Translations under genes and position numbers: made by a program
The notes under the pieces: generated by a model
Told to the model about the DNA's origin: nothing
What the model saw: only the letters and a program-made list of their open reading frames with translations
The model's database searches: none
Shown here: one piece after another, positions 1-8,143 of the stretch
Layout of the letters: every line of letters begins with the position of its first letter
Position numbering within the stretch: the stretch's first letter is position 1
From: an uncultured Brevundimonas sp.
Lineage (GTDB): Bacteria > Pseudomonadota > Alphaproteobacteria > Caulobacterales > Caulobacteraceae
Reading direction: 5' to 3'
Assembly (NCBI GenBank): GCA_946481425.1
Contig: CAMLNT010000004.1
Span: 1-33,042 of the forward strand
Length of the DNA stretch: 33,042 nucleotides

Positions 1-2
1 GG

Positions 3-1223
3 ATCGCAACGCTGGCGGCTGTGATGATCAGCGTTGGCCTCGTGGATGACGCAGGTCTCCAGGGCGCGCTCAGTCCCTGGATCAAGCAGTCAATCAAGCC
101 GGGGTCCGAAGCGCCGCAGGGCGGACGAGGCGGCGGCAACGACTCCTGCCGCTGGGCCAACGACAACGAATGCGACGATCCCGGTATCGGCACCGGGGCG
201 TGCCAGCAGGGCACGGACCGGTCGGACTGCCAGTTCATCATCAACGGCGAGAATGACTCCTGCCGCTGGGCCAATGACGGGGAGTGCGATGAGCCCGGCC
301 TGGGCACCGGCGCTTGCGTGCAGGGTTCGGACCGGACCGACTGCGGCGCGGTCGCGGACCTGAGGTTCCGGACGGATACCTGCGCCACGGCCTTTAACAA
401 CGTCTGCGAGGAGCCCGGCGTCGGCAATGGCCGCTGCGAGGAACGCACCGACCGGCGCGACTGCATGGGCGCCGATCGCCCCATGACCATCAACGATCAC
501 TTCTTTGGTCGAGACGACCGGGTCTTGGTGGACGAAGGGCAGTATCCCTGGAGCCTGATCGGCATGATCAACATGACGGCCGGTGGCACCTGCACGGCGA
601 CCCTGATCGGGCCGAACGTGCTGATCACGGCGGCGCACTGCATCCACGGCGAAGACGGCCGGGCCAATGCGGCAGGCGAGTTCGTCAGCAATGGTGGAGA
701 ACGCGCGCGGATCGTCGCCTTCCTGATCGACCGCAACTTCAACTACCAGCGCTTCAACTCGACCGACGAGATCGACGGGCTGGACTGGGCGCTGCTGAGG
801 CTCGACCGAAACCTGGGCGACGAACTCGGCTTCCTGCAGGTCGCGGACCTGACGGGGCAGGGGATCGCGCGGGCGCGCTCGGCCGATCTCTACCAGGCCG
901 GGTTTTCGTGGGACACGGGCGAGAACCTGAGCGGCAATCTGGCCTGCCACATCATCGCGATCCAGGACGGCGAGAATACCTATGCCCACGAGTGCGACAC
1001 GACGCGGGGCGATTCCGGCTCACCTTTCATGATCCGCTCGTCCGCCGGGCGATACTCGGTGATCGGAACAGACTCTTCTTTCCGCAGCGTGCCCGGGCAG
1101 CCGGTTATGAACATCGCCGTGAGCGCAGCGGGCTGGATCGGTTTCGTCGATCCTTTCCGCCGCGGGGAGATCGGGACACCAGTCGGCGGCCGTCAACAGG
1201 ACAGCGGGGGCGGGCCGAAGTAG
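3..1223 (+). CDS. Secreted/anchored trypsin-like serine protease with three Cys-rich repeats (5' end probably outside window)
   Basis: Chymotrypsin-fold (S1) serine peptidase. Counting from the GTG at 21, the triad is His206 in TAAHC, Asp255 in LDWALL and Ser332 in GDSGSP. Before the protease domain (about 165-385) lie three repeats of about 31 residues, each with four cysteines in identical spacing (C-x7-C-x9-C-x8-C: C43/51/61/70, C81/89/99/108, C121/129/139/148). GTG 21 and ATG 24 are possible starts, but the frame stays open to the left edge and the residues there (IATLAAVMISVGLV) look like the middle of a signal or anchor helix, so the true start is probably upstream. The repeats suggest an extracytoplasmic, disulfide-rich domain for binding or for restraining the enzyme. 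Natural substrate is unknown. The protease call is firm; the role of the repeats is inference. Confidence 0.85.
   Translation: MATLAAVMISVGLVDDAGLQGALSPWIKQSIKPGSEAPQGGRGGGNDSCRWANDNECDDPGIGTGACQQGTDRSDCQFIINGENDSCRWANDGECDEPGLGTGACVQGSDRTDCGAVADLRFRTDTCATAFNNVCEEPGVGNGRCEERTDRRDCMGADRPMTINDHFFGRDDRVLVDEGQYPWSLIGMINMTAGGTCTATLIGPNVLITAAHCIHGEDGRANAAGEFVSNGGERARIVAFLIDRNFNYQRFNSTDEIDGLDWALLRLDRNLGDELGFLQVADLTGQGIARARSADLYQAGFSWDTGENLSGNLACHIIAIQDGENTYAHECDTTRGDSGSPFMIRSSAGRYSVIGTDSSFRSVPGQPVMNIAVSAAGWIGFVDPFRRGEIGTPVGGRQQDSGGGPK
138..464 (+). repeat. Three tandem Cys-rich repeat units inside the protease gene
   Basis: Units at about 138-230, 252-344 and 372-464 encode a shared pattern: DSC, six or seven residues, C, D/E-PG-x-G-x-G, C, x4, TDR or SDR, DC. 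Units 1 and 2 are also close at DNA level (for example the shared run gactcctgccgctgggccaa), which points to fairly recent duplication. Unit 3 has diverged but keeps every cysteine and all spacings. Confidence 0.85.
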
Positions 1224-1277
1224 GATGCCTCCCCAAGGCGCTTTGCAGACGCCGCGCACGGGCCTAAGCGTAGCGCC

Positions 1278-1700
1278 ATGATCGGACGATTGAATCACGT
1301 AGGCGTCGCCACGCCCTCCATCGAAGACAGTGTCGCGCTCTATCGTGACATCCTGGGCGCGACCTCGATCGAGACGCCGTTCGACCTGCCGGCGCAGGGC
1401 GTCAAGGTCTGTTTCGTCAATCTGCCCAACAGCCAGATCGAGCTGATCGAGCCGCTGGGCGAGGCGAGCCCGATCCATGGCTTCCTGGCCAAGAACCCCA
1501 AGGGCGGTCAGCATCACGTCTGCTTCGAGGTCGTCGACATCATCGCCGCGCGCGACGAGATGCGCGCCAAGGGTGCGACCATCCTGGGCACGGGAGAGCC
1601 GCGCATCGGCGCCCACGGGACGCCGATCATCTTCGTGCATCCCAAGGACATGGGCGGCGTTCTGGTCGAGCTCATGGAAACCCCGAAGGACGCCCACTGA
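1278..1700 (+). CDS. mce: Methylmalonyl-CoA epimerase
   Basis: 140-residue vicinal-oxygen-chelate (glyoxalase-fold) protein with the two-module layout of methylmalonyl-CoA epimerase. It interconverts (2S)- and (2R)-methylmalonyl-CoA in the propionyl-CoA to succinyl-CoA route. By comparison with the family, the metal ligands should be His7 (LNHVG), Glu55 (QIELIEPL), His80 (QHHVCFEV) and Glu131 (GVLVELME). The DSPI-like segment after the second ligand (ASPIHGFL) and HPKDMGGVLVEL near the end are typical. The start is the first ATG, with no strong Shine-Dalgarno sequence. It overlaps the next ORF by 1 nt (TGATG), so the two are probably translationally coupled. The methylmalonyl-CoA mutase gene is not in the window. 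Confidence 0.9.
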   Translation: MIGRLNHVGVATPSIEDSVALYRDILGATSIETPFDLPAQGVKVCFVNLPNSQIELIEPLGEASPIHGFLAKNPKGGQHHVCFEVVDIIAARDEMRAKGATILGTGEPRIGAHGTPIIFVHPKDMGGVLVELMETPKDAH

Positions 1701-1954
1701 TGGGACCGCTCACGCTCGCGGCCATCTACATCATCATCTGGTGGGTGGTGCTGTTCACGGTGCTGCCGCTCGGCATGAACCAGGGAGCCCAGGCGCGGCC
1801 CGAGGACGGGGCTGACTGGGGGGCGCCGCAGCGGCCCAACCTGAAGCGCAAGTTCATCACCACGACCTGGGTGTCGGCGATCGTCTGGGTGGTCCTGATC
1901 CTGGCGATCCAGTTCCAGCTGATCCCACTGCCCGACCTGCCGACCGCAAGCTGA
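1700..1954 (+). CDS. DUF1467 family small membrane protein
   Basis: 84 residues with two predicted membrane helices, about 5-25 (LAAIYIIIWWVVLFTVLPLG) and about 55-75 (TTWVSAIVWVVLILAIQFQL). A hydrophilic loop rich in Gly/Asp/Arg and containing WGAPQRPNLKRK separates them. This matches the alphaproteobacterial DUF1467 family, often found right after methylmalonyl-CoA epimerase and before proS. Its function is not known to me. The ATG shares its A with the mce stop codon, so expression is likely coupled to mce. Confidence 0.8.
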   Translation: MGPLTLAAIYIIIWWVVLFTVLPLGMNQGAQARPEDGADWGAPQRPNLKRKFITTTWVSAIVWVVLILAIQFQLIPLPDLPTAS

Positions 1955-1965
1955 GAGACGAATCG

Positions 1966-2352
1966 ATGCTGAAACAGACCAGCCTTGTCCTGTTGGCCGC
2001 CCTCACGCTGGCCGGCTGCAATCGTGAGGGTGGCGAGGCCGCCGGCGGTTCCGAGGCCGAGGCAGCGACCGAGACCCCAGAACAGTTCATCGGCGTCTGG
2101 GCCGCGGACTGCGAGCGCCCCTATGTCCGCTTCGCCGAGCACGAGATCCAGGTCTACAACGACGGCCAGACCTATCCGATCTCGAGCGTCCGGTATGACG
2201 GTCAGGCGTTGGTGGTGGCCTACGAGACGGGCAACGGCGCGATCGAGGAAAGCTTCGCGGCCCAGGGCGAGAACCTCACCCTGACCGGCGGCACCTATGA
2301 CGGCGTCGAAATCCCGGCGGCTGAGGCCGTGCCAATGCAGCGCTGCGACTAG
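1966..2352 (+). CDS. Small lipoprotein, unknown function
   Basis: 128 residues beginning with a lipoprotein signal: short charged n-region, hydrophobic stretch, lipobox LAGC with Cys18 as the predicted acylated residue. A low-complexity Gly/Glu/Ala linker follows, then a compact domain from about residue 40 (QFIGVWAADCERPYVRF) with mainly short beta-strand-like segments and two further cysteines (about Cys49 and Cys127) that could form a disulfide joining domain start and end. It lies 11 nt after the DUF1467 gene, so it is probably in the same operon. A GAATC (GANTC) site sits just before the ATG. I cannot assign a family beyond small Caulobacterales lipoproteins. Confidence 0.75.
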   Translation: MLKQTSLVLLAALTLAGCNREGGEAAGGSEAEAATETPEQFIGVWAADCERPYVRFAEHEIQVYNDGQTYPISSVRYDGQALVVAYETGNGAIEESFAAQGENLTLTGGTYDGVEIPAAEAVPMQRCD

Positions 2353-2385
2353 GGATTTCCAGCCGGTCGTTGCGAAGCGTCTCCG

Positions 2386-2420
2386 CTCCCGGCTAAACGG
2401 GAGTTCCTCCCGTGTGTTTT
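2386..2420 (+). promoter_or_regulatory. Competing-hairpin leader directly before proS (terminator- or attenuator-like)
   Basis: Three segments are seen: CTCCCG (2386-2391), ACGGGAG (2397-2403) and CTCCCGT (2407-2413). The middle one can pair with either neighbour. The downstream pairing is a 7-bp GC-rich stem with a 3-nt loop followed by GTGTTTT (2414-2420), which looks like an intrinsic terminator. The proS ATG is only 10 nt beyond the T-run, so a proS promoter cannot lie downstream of it. Any proS transcript must therefore contain or read through this structure. No proline-rich leader peptide is visible. Confidence 0.5.
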
Positions 2421-2430
2421 GGACATTCCG

Positions 2431-3747
2431 ATGCGCCTGTCGCGCTACTTCCTGCCGACCCTGAAAGAGGCGCCGTCTGACGCCCAGATCATATCGCACC
2501 AGCTGATGCTGCGCGCAGGCCTCATCAAGCAGGAGGCGGCCGGTATCTATGCATGGTTGCCGCTGGGGCTGCGGGTGCTGCGAAAGATCGAGCAGATCGT
2601 GCGCGAGGAGCAGGCGCGGGCGGGCGCGGTCGAGCTGCTGATGCCGACGTTGCAACTGGCGGACCTGTGGCGCGAGTCGGGGCGGTATGACGCCTATGGG
2701 CCGGAGATGCTGCGCATCACCGACCGGCATGAGCGCGAACTGCTGTACGGCCCCACGAACGAAGAGATGATCACCGACATCTTCCGGGCCTATGTGAAGA
2801 GCTACAAGGCGCTGCCGCTGAACCTCTTCCACATCCAGTGGAAGTTCCGCGACGAGCGCCGGCCACGCTTCGGCGTGATGCGCGGGCGCGAGTTCCTGAT
2901 GAAGGATGCCTACAGCTTCGACCTCGACGAGGCCTCGGCGCGTAAGGCCTACAACCGCATGTTCGTGGCCTATCTGAATACCTTTGCCCGGATGGGCCTG
3001 AAGGCCGTGCCGATGCGCGCGGACACGGGCCCCATCGGCGGCGACCTGAGCCACGAGTTCATCGTCCTGGCCGATACGGGCGAGAGCCAGGTGTTCTGTG
3101 ACCGCAAGCTAGTCGAGATGCCGGCGCCCGGCGCGGGCGTGGATTGGGACGACCTGCAGGCCATCGTCGACGGACGCACGTCGCTATACGCCGCGACCGA
3201 GGAAATGCATGACGCCGCCGCCTTCGAGGCCCAGACGGCGGAAGCCGACCGCCTGACCGCGCGCGGGATCGAGGTCGGTCATATCTTCTATTTCGGCACG
3301 AAGTATTCGGCCCCGATGAAGGCCAAGGTGGCGGGACCGGACGGTGTCGATACCGAAGTCCACATGGGCTCCTACGGCGTCGGCGTCTCGCGCTTGCTGG
3401 GCGCGATCATCGAGGCGAGCCACGACGAGGGCGGCATCATCTGGCCGGACGCCGTGGCGCCGTTCGACGTGGTGGTGATCAATCTGCGCGCCAACGACGA
3501 GGCCTGCTCTGCGGCCTGTGAGGACGCGGTCAGCCAACTCGAGGCGCTTGGCAAGGAAGTGCTCTATGACGACACCGACGAGCGGCCGGGCGGCAAGTTC
3601 GCCACCGCCGACCTGATCGGCGTGCCGTGGCAACTGACGATCGGGCCCAAGGGCCTGGCCGATGGCGTCGTCGAGCTGAAGCGTCGGGCGACTGGCGAAA
3701 AGCTGAGCCTGCCTCTGGCCGAGGCCTTGCAGAAGGTGAGCGCGTGA
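2431..3747 (+). CDS. proS: Prolyl-tRNA synthetase (short form)
   Basis: Class II aminoacyl-tRNA synthetase charging tRNA-Pro. ATG 2431 is preferred to the in-frame TTG at 2419 because the family begins [15 protein letters not shown] and the upstream TTG lies in the hairpin's T-run. That gives 438 residues, the size of the alphaproteobacterial form that lacks the editing insertion found in E. coli ProS. Motif 2 starts near Arg140 (RDERRPRFG), and motif 3 is GSYGVGVSR at 313-321. The anticodon-binding domain occupies roughly the last 100 residues and contains [15 protein letters not shown]. The stop overlaps the following GTG start (GTGA), coupling it to lolC/E. Missing the editing domain, the cell may rely on free-standing editing proteins; that is inference. 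Confidence 0.95.
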   Translation: MRLSRYFLPTLKEAPSDAQIISHQLMLRAGLIKQEAAGIYAWLPLGLRVLRKIEQIVREEQARAGAVELLMPTLQLADLWRESGRYDAYGPEMLRITDRHERELLYGPTNEEMITDIFRAYVKSYKALPLNLFHIQWKFRDERRPRFGVMRGREFLMKDAYSFDLDEASARKAYNRMFVAYLNTFARMGLKAVPMRADTGPIGGDLSHEFIVLADTGESQVFCDRKLVEMPAPGAGVDWDDLQAIVDGRTSLYAATEEMHDAAAFEAQTAEADRLTARGIEVGHIFYFGTKYSAPMKAKVAGPDGVDTEVHMGSYGVGVSRLLGAIIEASHDEGGIIWPDAVAPFDVVVINLRANDEACSAACEDAVSQLEALGKEVLYDDTDERPGGKFATADLIGVPWQLTIGPKGLADGVVELKRRATGEKLSLPLAEALQKVSA

Positions 3748-5033
3748 GCGATCTCAATATCAAGCCTGCCAAGCCGTTCTCGGCCTGGGAGCTTGGGCTA
3801 GCATGGCGTTACCTGCGCGCCCGGCGCAAGGAGGGCGGCATCGCCCTGATCGCCATCATCTCGTTCCTCGGCATCATGCTGGGCGTGATGGTGCTGGTGA
3901 TCGTCATGTCGGTCATGAACGGCTTCACGTCCGAGCTGATCAACCGCCTGCTGGCCGTTGACGGGCACGTGTATGTGCAGGGCCAGATGTTGAGCGGAGC
4001 CGGGCGCGAGCAGACACTGGAGCGGGTGAAGACGCTTCCTGAAGTCGTTGAGGCCACGCCGCTGATCCAGGCTGAGACCTTTGTGACCGGCCCCGGCGGA
4101 ATGTCCGCCGGCGGCCTGGTCCGTGCGGTGCGGCCGCAGGATCTTCGGGCCTCGACCATCGGTCAGGAGGGACTGCGGTCCGGCTCCTTCGAGCCGTTCG
4201 GGCAGGGCGAGTACGGCGGCGATTCCATCGTCATCGGCGAAGGCCTGGCGACGCGACTTGGCGTAGGCCCGGGGGACACCCTGACCTTGCTGTCGCAGGA
4301 TGGCGGCGGGACGGCGTTCGGCTCCGCGCCGCTCGAGAAATCCTATGTGGTCTCTGCAGTGGTGACGACCGGCGTGGCGACCTTCGATCAGGTGATGATC
4401 TACATGCCGATCGAGCAGGCCGAGCTGTTCTTCGCCCGCGAGGGTCTGTGGGACATGATCCAGGTGCGGATCGAGCGGCCCGAGCGGGCGCCTGAGACGA
4501 CGCAGCGCCTGCGTGAGCTGCTCGGGCCGCAGGCCGTGGTGTTGGACTGGACGACGCAGAACTCGACCATGCGCGGCGCCCTTGCGGTCGAGCGGATCGT
4601 TATGCGGCTGATCCTGATGCTGATCGTGCTGGTGGCGGCGCTGAACATCATCTCCGGCATCGTCATGCTGGTGAAGAACAAGACCCGCGACATCGCCATC
4701 ATGCGGACCATGGGTGCGGGGCAGGGGGCGATCCTGCGCGTGTTCCTGACGGCCGGCTTTTCGATAGGCGGCGCGGGCACCATCGTAGGCTTCGTGCTGG
4801 GCGTACTGTTCTGCCTGTTCATCCAGCCGATCCAGCGGTTCATCGAGGGCCTGATCGGCCGCTCGCTGTTCCCGCCCGAGATCTATTTCCTCGATGGCAT
4901 TCCGGCCCGGATCGAATGGGCCGAGGTGATCATCATCGCCGGCTGTGCGCTCGTGCTTTCTGCGCTCGCGGCCCTGATCCCGTCCTGGCGGGCGTCCAAG
5001 ATCGATCCGGTAGAGGCGCTTCGCTATGAGTAG
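3744..5033 (+). CDS. lolC: Lipoprotein-releasing ABC transporter permease LolC/LolE family
   Basis: 429 residues from GTG 3744, which overlaps the proS stop by 4 nt. Longer in-frame extensions would run inside proS and are rejected. This is a MacB/LolE-type permease of the inner-membrane complex that extracts mature lipoproteins and passes them to LolA. One N-terminal helix lies at about 33-58 ([21 protein letters not shown]), followed by a periplasmic domain of about 225 residues. Three C-terminal helices follow at about 289-311, 335-360 and 395-417. The cytoplasmic [15 protein letters not shown] coupling segment and the terminal [16 protein letters not shown] are characteristic. Only one permease gene is present beside lolD, so the complex may be a homodimer of a LolF-like hybrid rather than LolCE. 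Several predicted lipoproteins in this window would be its clients. Confidence 0.93.
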   Translation: MSDLNIKPAKPFSAWELGLAWRYLRARRKEGGIALIAIISFLGIMLGVMVLVIVMSVMNGFTSELINRLLAVDGHVYVQGQMLSGAGREQTLERVKTLPEVVEATPLIQAETFVTGPGGMSAGGLVRAVRPQDLRASTIGQEGLRSGSFEPFGQGEYGGDSIVIGEGLATRLGVGPGDTLTLLSQDGGGTAFGSAPLEKSYVVSAVVTTGVATFDQVMIYMPIEQAELFFAREGLWDMIQVRIERPERAPETTQRLRELLGPQAVVLDWTTQNSTMRGALAVERIVMRLILMLIVLVAALNIISGIVMLVKNKTRDIAIMRTMGAGQGAILRVFLTAGFSIGGAGTIVGFVLGVLFCLFIQPIQRFIEGLIGRSLFPPEIYFLDGIPARIEWAEVIIIAGCALVLSALAALIPSWRASKIDPVEALRYE

Positions 5034-5727
5034 GCCGCTTCTGCAGATCAGCGGGCTGAACCGCTCCTACGTCACGGGCGACAAGACACTGGACGTCCTA
5101 AAGGGCGTCGAGCTGACCGTCATGCCCGGAGAGATCGTCGGCCTGATCGGACCGTCAGGATCGGGCAAGTCGAGCCTGCTTCATGCGGCCGGGCTGCTGG
5201 AGCGACCGGACGCCGGCACGATTTTGATCGACGGCGAGGATGTAGGCGCACTCGACGAGCGGGGCCGCACCCGACTGCGCCTGGCCCGGATCGGCTTCGT
5301 CTATCAGTTTCACCACCTGATGCCAGAATTCGACGCCTTGGATAATGCGGCGCTTCCCTTGCGAATGGGCGGCCTCAAGCAAGCGGACGCGCGCGCGCGC
5401 GCGGCGGAACTGTTGACCGCATTGGGCCTCGGCGAGCGCCTGACCCACCAACCGGGCCAGTTGTCCGGCGGGGAACAGCAGCGGGTGGCGATCGCGCGGG
5501 CCTTGGCCAACAAGCCGAGCCTGCTGCTGGCCGACGAACCAACCGGAAATCTCGACCCGACGACCAGCCAGGCCGTCTTCGCGGCGCTGCGAGACCTCGT
5601 GCGAGCGACGGGGGTCAGTGCCCTGATCGCGACGCACAACATGGAGCTGGCCGGGCACATGGACCGGGTCTTCGCTCTCAAGGACGGACATCTGGAAGAG
5701 CGCGCAGCGGAGAGCCACGCGTACTGA
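5026..5727 (+). CDS. lolD: Lipoprotein-releasing system ATP-binding protein
   Basis: 233-residue ABC ATPase powering lipoprotein release. Visible motifs: Walker A GPSGSGKS at 42-49, Q-loop around FVYQFHHLMPEF (91-102), signature LSGGEQQR at 146-153, Walker B LLLADE at 166-171 with catalytic Glu171, and H-loop His204 in IATHN. Residues after Walker A and around the Q-loop match the MacB/LolD subfamily. The ATG lies 8 nt inside the end of lolC, so the permease and ATPase are translated together. It ends 3 nt before the convergent erpA stop. Confidence 0.95.
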   Translation: MSRPLLQISGLNRSYVTGDKTLDVLKGVELTVMPGEIVGLIGPSGSGKSSLLHAAGLLERPDAGTILIDGEDVGALDERGRTRLRLARIGFVYQFHHLMPEFDALDNAALPLRMGGLKQADARARAAELLTALGLGERLTHQPGQLSGGEQQRVAIARALANKPSLLLADEPTGNLDPTTSQAVFAALRDLVRATGVSALIATHNMELAGHMDRVFALKDGHLEERAAESHAY

Positions 5728-5730
5728 TCG

Positions 5731-6063
5731 TCAGATCGAGAAGCTCACCCCGCAACCGCAGTTCGCAACGGCGTTCGGGTTGACGATCTTGAACTGCGCG
5801 CCGAGCAGTTCGTCGACGAACTGGATCTCGGATCCGGCCAGGAACGGCATGGACACGTCGTCGACCAGCGCTGTCTGGCCGTCGTTCTCGACGCGGATGT
5901 CGTAAGGCTCGGCGGTCTCGACGAGGTCCAGTCGGTACTGAAAGCCCGAACAGCCACCGCCGTCGACGGCGACGCGCAGCATCAGGGTCTTGCCCTCGGC
6001 TTTGGAAAGGTCGGCAAGGCGGCGGGCGGCGCTGTCGGCGAGAATGACGGGTTTCAGGCTCAT
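5731..6063 (-). CDS. erpA: A-type iron-sulfur carrier ErpA/IscA family
   Basis: 110-residue HesB-like protein with the three conserved cluster-binding cysteines: Cys38 in GGGCSGFQY and Cys102/Cys104 in the C-terminal CGCG motif. A-type carriers receive Fe-S clusters from the assembly machinery and deliver them to apo-targets in the cytoplasm. The start [10 protein letters not shown] is taken at 6063; the frame stays open further upstream, but those codons run into the dgt coding strand and have no homology-like character. It is transcribed divergently from dgt across a 62-nt gap and converges tail to tail on lolD. ErpA is preferred over IscA because there is no isc/suf cluster here, and erpA beside dgt is an arrangement I associate with Caulobacterales. 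Confidence 0.9.
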   Translation of the reverse strand: MSLKPVILADSAARRLADLSKAEGKTLMLRVAVDGGGCSGFQYRLDLVETAEPYDIRVENDGQTALVDDVSMPFLAGSEIQFVDELLGAQFKIVNPNAVANCGCGVSFSI

Positions 6064-6095
6064 CGTGCGCCCTATATGAGGGTCCACGGGCCCGC

Positions 6096-6112
6096 ACGGA
6101 AGGGCCCTCCGT
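6096..6112. promoter_or_regulatory. Imperfect palindrome in the erpA/dgt divergent intergenic region
   Basis: The 17-nt string acggaagggccctccgt is its own reverse complement apart from one base step, centred on GGGCCC. It lies between the two divergent starts (6063 and 6126), about 30 nt from either, where a shared operator could act. A TATATG element at 6073-6078 is the nearest -10-like sequence. I do not recognise a known regulator's site. Confidence 0.3.
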
Positions 6113-6125
6113 CGGTGGCCCACGG

Positions 6126-7307
6126 ATGAATGCAACGATCGCGCCCGCAGCCTATGCGTCCGACCCGGATCAGAGCCTCGGTCGGCTGTACGTCGAGGCG
6201 CCCTCGGCGACACGAACCACTTATGCCCGCGATCGGGACCGGATAATTCACTGCACGCCGTTCCGGCGGCTGAAGGGCAAAACGCAGGTCTTCATTGCTC
6301 ACGAGGGCGACCACTATCGAACGCGCCTGACCCACAGTCTGGAGGTGGCGCAGATCGCGCGGTCGCTCGCGGCGGGGCTCGGGCTGGATCACGATCTGGC
6401 CGAGGCCGTAGCCCTGGCGCACGACCTGGGGCATCCGCCGTTCGGCCACGCGGGCGAGGACAGGCTCAAGGCGCTGATGGAGCCATGGGCTGGCTTCGAT
6501 CACAACGTCCAGACCTTTCGGATCGTGACACGTCTGGAGCGGCGCTATCCGGCCTTCCTTGGCCTGAACCTGAGCTGGGAAACGCTAGAGGGCGTCATCA
6601 AGCACAACGGGCCGATCAGCCACCGGCTGGACGAACCGGCGTGGAGGGCGGTGGCCGAATACCTCGAGCTCTGGGATCTCAGGCCCGCAACCTTCGCCTC
6701 TCTCGAGGCCCAGGTGGCAGCGGTCGCCGACGACATCGCCTACAACAACCATGACGTGGACGACGGATTACAGGCCGGCCTGTTCGGGCTGCAAGAACTG
6801 GAGGCGGTGCCGCTGGTCGGGCCGATCCTGCGCGGCGTGCGCGCTGACTGGCCGACCCTCGACGACCGGATGATCGGCATCGAAGCGGTGCGCCGCATGA
6901 TCGGGGCGATGATCGACGATGTGATGGGGGAAACGCGCAGACGCCTGGCCGCGCACGGCGTGGAGACGCCTGAGGATGTCCGCGTGGCCCAACGGTCGAT
7001 GGTGCAGTTCTCCGAGGGCATGATCCAGGACCTGGCCCGGCTCAGAGCTTTTCTGTTCGAGCGGATGTACCGGCACGACCGGATCAACCTGATGCGCGAC
7101 AGGGCGGGACGGACGATTGACGACCTATTCCGGCGCTACATGGATGACACCGGCGAGATGCCGGCCGAGTGGGCCGAACGCGCCGTGGCCGGCGGCGTGG
7201 AGCGCAGGGCCCGGTCGGTGTGCGACTACATCGCCGGAATGACCGATCTGTTCGCCTTCGAGGAGCACAGAAGGCTTTTCGGCGTTGTGGATGGGGCGGA
7301 CTTATGA
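6126..7307 (+). CDS. dgt: Deoxyguanosinetriphosphate triphosphohydrolase-like protein
   Basis: 393-residue HD-domain dNTP triphosphohydrolase (dNTP to deoxynucleoside plus tripolyphosphate), a regulator of dNTP pools. Metal ligands of the HD fold are visible: His70 in [10 protein letters not shown], His99-Asp100 in [13 protein letters not shown], and Asp202 in [11 protein letters not shown]. The N-terminal segment with [22 protein letters not shown] is the substrate-site signature. Length and motifs match the type-2 (shorter) bacterial subfamily rather than E. coli Dgt. The ATG at 6126 is the first available. In related genomes I would expect argS next; here a SPOR protein follows after 83 nt. 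Confidence 0.93.
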   Translation: MNATIAPAAYASDPDQSLGRLYVEAPSATRTTYARDRDRIIHCTPFRRLKGKTQVFIAHEGDHYRTRLTHSLEVAQIARSLAAGLGLDHDLAEAVALAHDLGHPPFGHAGEDRLKALMEPWAGFDHNVQTFRIVTRLERRYPAFLGLNLSWETLEGVIKHNGPISHRLDEPAWRAVAEYLELWDLRPATFASLEAQVAAVADDIAYNNHDVDDGLQAGLFGLQELEAVPLVGPILRGVRADWPTLDDRMIGIEAVRRMIGAMIDDVMGETRRRLAAHGVETPEDVRVAQRSMVQFSEGMIQDLARLRAFLFERMYRHDRINLMRDRAGRTIDDLFRRYMDDTGEMPAEWAERAVAGGVERRARSVCDYIAGMTDLFAFEEHRRLFGVVDGADL

Positions 7308-7357
7308 TTCGGTCGTGGGCAGGGTTGGGCTAGACTCCGAGGTCGCGGTTGCGATTC
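7306..7357 (+). promoter_or_regulatory. Promoter-like region with three GANTC (CcrM) sites before the SPOR gene
   Basis: GATTC at 7306-7310, GACTC at 7333-7337 and GATTC at 7353-7357 fall within 52 nt. A candidate promoter is TTCGGT (7308-7313), a 17-nt spacer and TAGACT (7331-7336), so two of the three sites overlap the -35 and -10 hexamers. In Caulobacterales GANTC is the CcrM methylation target read by the regulator GcrA, so cell-cycle-dependent transcription is plausible. The promoter itself is a prediction by eye. Confidence 0.4.
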
Positions 7358-7390
7358 GTCGCGGCGGCGCCAGACCATGAGGCGAACCTG

Positions 7391-8143
7391 ATGTCCTACG
7401 AACGGCCTGATCCCGAGCGCGGCCCCTACACGCCTCGCAACGACGACGACCTCCCGTTTGACCGGTCGGGGTTCGATGCGCGCGGCTACGGCCGGAGCGG
7501 CGGGCGTCCGCCGGTGCCGATCACCCTGGTGGTGTCGGCGATCGTTCTGCTGGTGCTCATCATCGCAGTCATTCTGTTCTACCGCGCGGGCGTCCGTTCG
7601 CCGGGCGAAGCCCCGCCGGTGGTGGGGGAATCCGGAGCAGCAGCCGGGTCGGCGCCGGAGGCGGAAGCGCTCAACCGCGACGCCGAGATTGAAATCTTCG
7701 ACCCCAACGATTCCGACGTCGACCTGGCCCCGCCGCCGGAGACGCCGGGACAGCGCCCGCCGCCCCTGACCGGTCAAGATGACCCGGCGGCACCCGGCGC
7801 CGATGCGCCCCCGACAGCCGATGCGACGCGTCCGACACCGCCGCCGGCGCAACCGCCCCGGCCAGCGCCGAGCCAGCCGACCCCGACGCCGGCGCCGGCA
7901 GGCGGCGGAGCCGGTGTCCAGATCGGGGCCTTCTCGAGCGAGGCGGCCGCCGAACGCGCCTATGCCGAGGTGGCCGCGGCCTTCCCGCAGTTCGCTTCGG
8001 GGCGCACGCGCGGCATCCAGCAGGTAACGACGTCGGACGGCCGCACCGTCTACCGGGCCACCGTCAACGGCTTCTCCGCACAGGAGGCCCGCGCCTTCTG
8101 CGGTGCGATGCGGGCTCAGGGCCGGGACTGCATCGTTCAGTGA
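7391..8143 (+). CDS. SPOR-domain membrane protein
   Basis: 250 residues from ATG 7391; a TTG 42 nt upstream is in frame but less likely. It is a bitopic inner-membrane protein: a 43-residue cytoplasmic N-terminus, one helix at about 44-65 (TLVVSAIVLLVLIIAVILFY), a long Pro/Ala/Asp-rich periplasmic linker, and a C-terminal SPOR domain at about 175-250 (GVQIGAFSSEAAAERAY ... GRDCIVQ). Two cysteines (103 and 107 residues after the linker start, in AFCGAMRAQGRDC) could form a disulfide. SPOR domains bind septal peptidoglycan stripped of stem peptides, so a division or cell-wall role is likely. It is coupled by GTGA overlap to nagZ, which acts on peptidoglycan fragments. Confidence 0.88.
   Translation: MSYERPDPERGPYTPRNDDDLPFDRSGFDARGYGRSGGRPPVPITLVVSAIVLLVLIIAVILFYRAGVRSPGEAPPVVGESGAAAGSAPEAEALNRDAEIEIFDPNDSDVDLAPPPETPGQRPPPLTGQDDPAAPGADAPPTADATRPTPPPAQPPRPAPSQPTPTPAPAGGGAGVQIGAFSSEAAAERAYAEVAAAFPQFASGRTRGIQQVTTSDGRTVYRATVNGFSAQEARAFCGAMRAQGRDCIVQ

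Noticed and set aside
2370..2396. Eight-codon leader ORF (TTG to TAA) before the proS hairpin
   Set aside because: Only one proline codon, a TTG start and no ribosome site, so there is little to support a proline-sensing leader peptide.
1726..3054. 442-codon minus-strand open frame spanning DUF1467, the lipoprotein and the start of proS
   Set aside because: It crosses three real genes and the hairpin leader, and has no domain or start signal.
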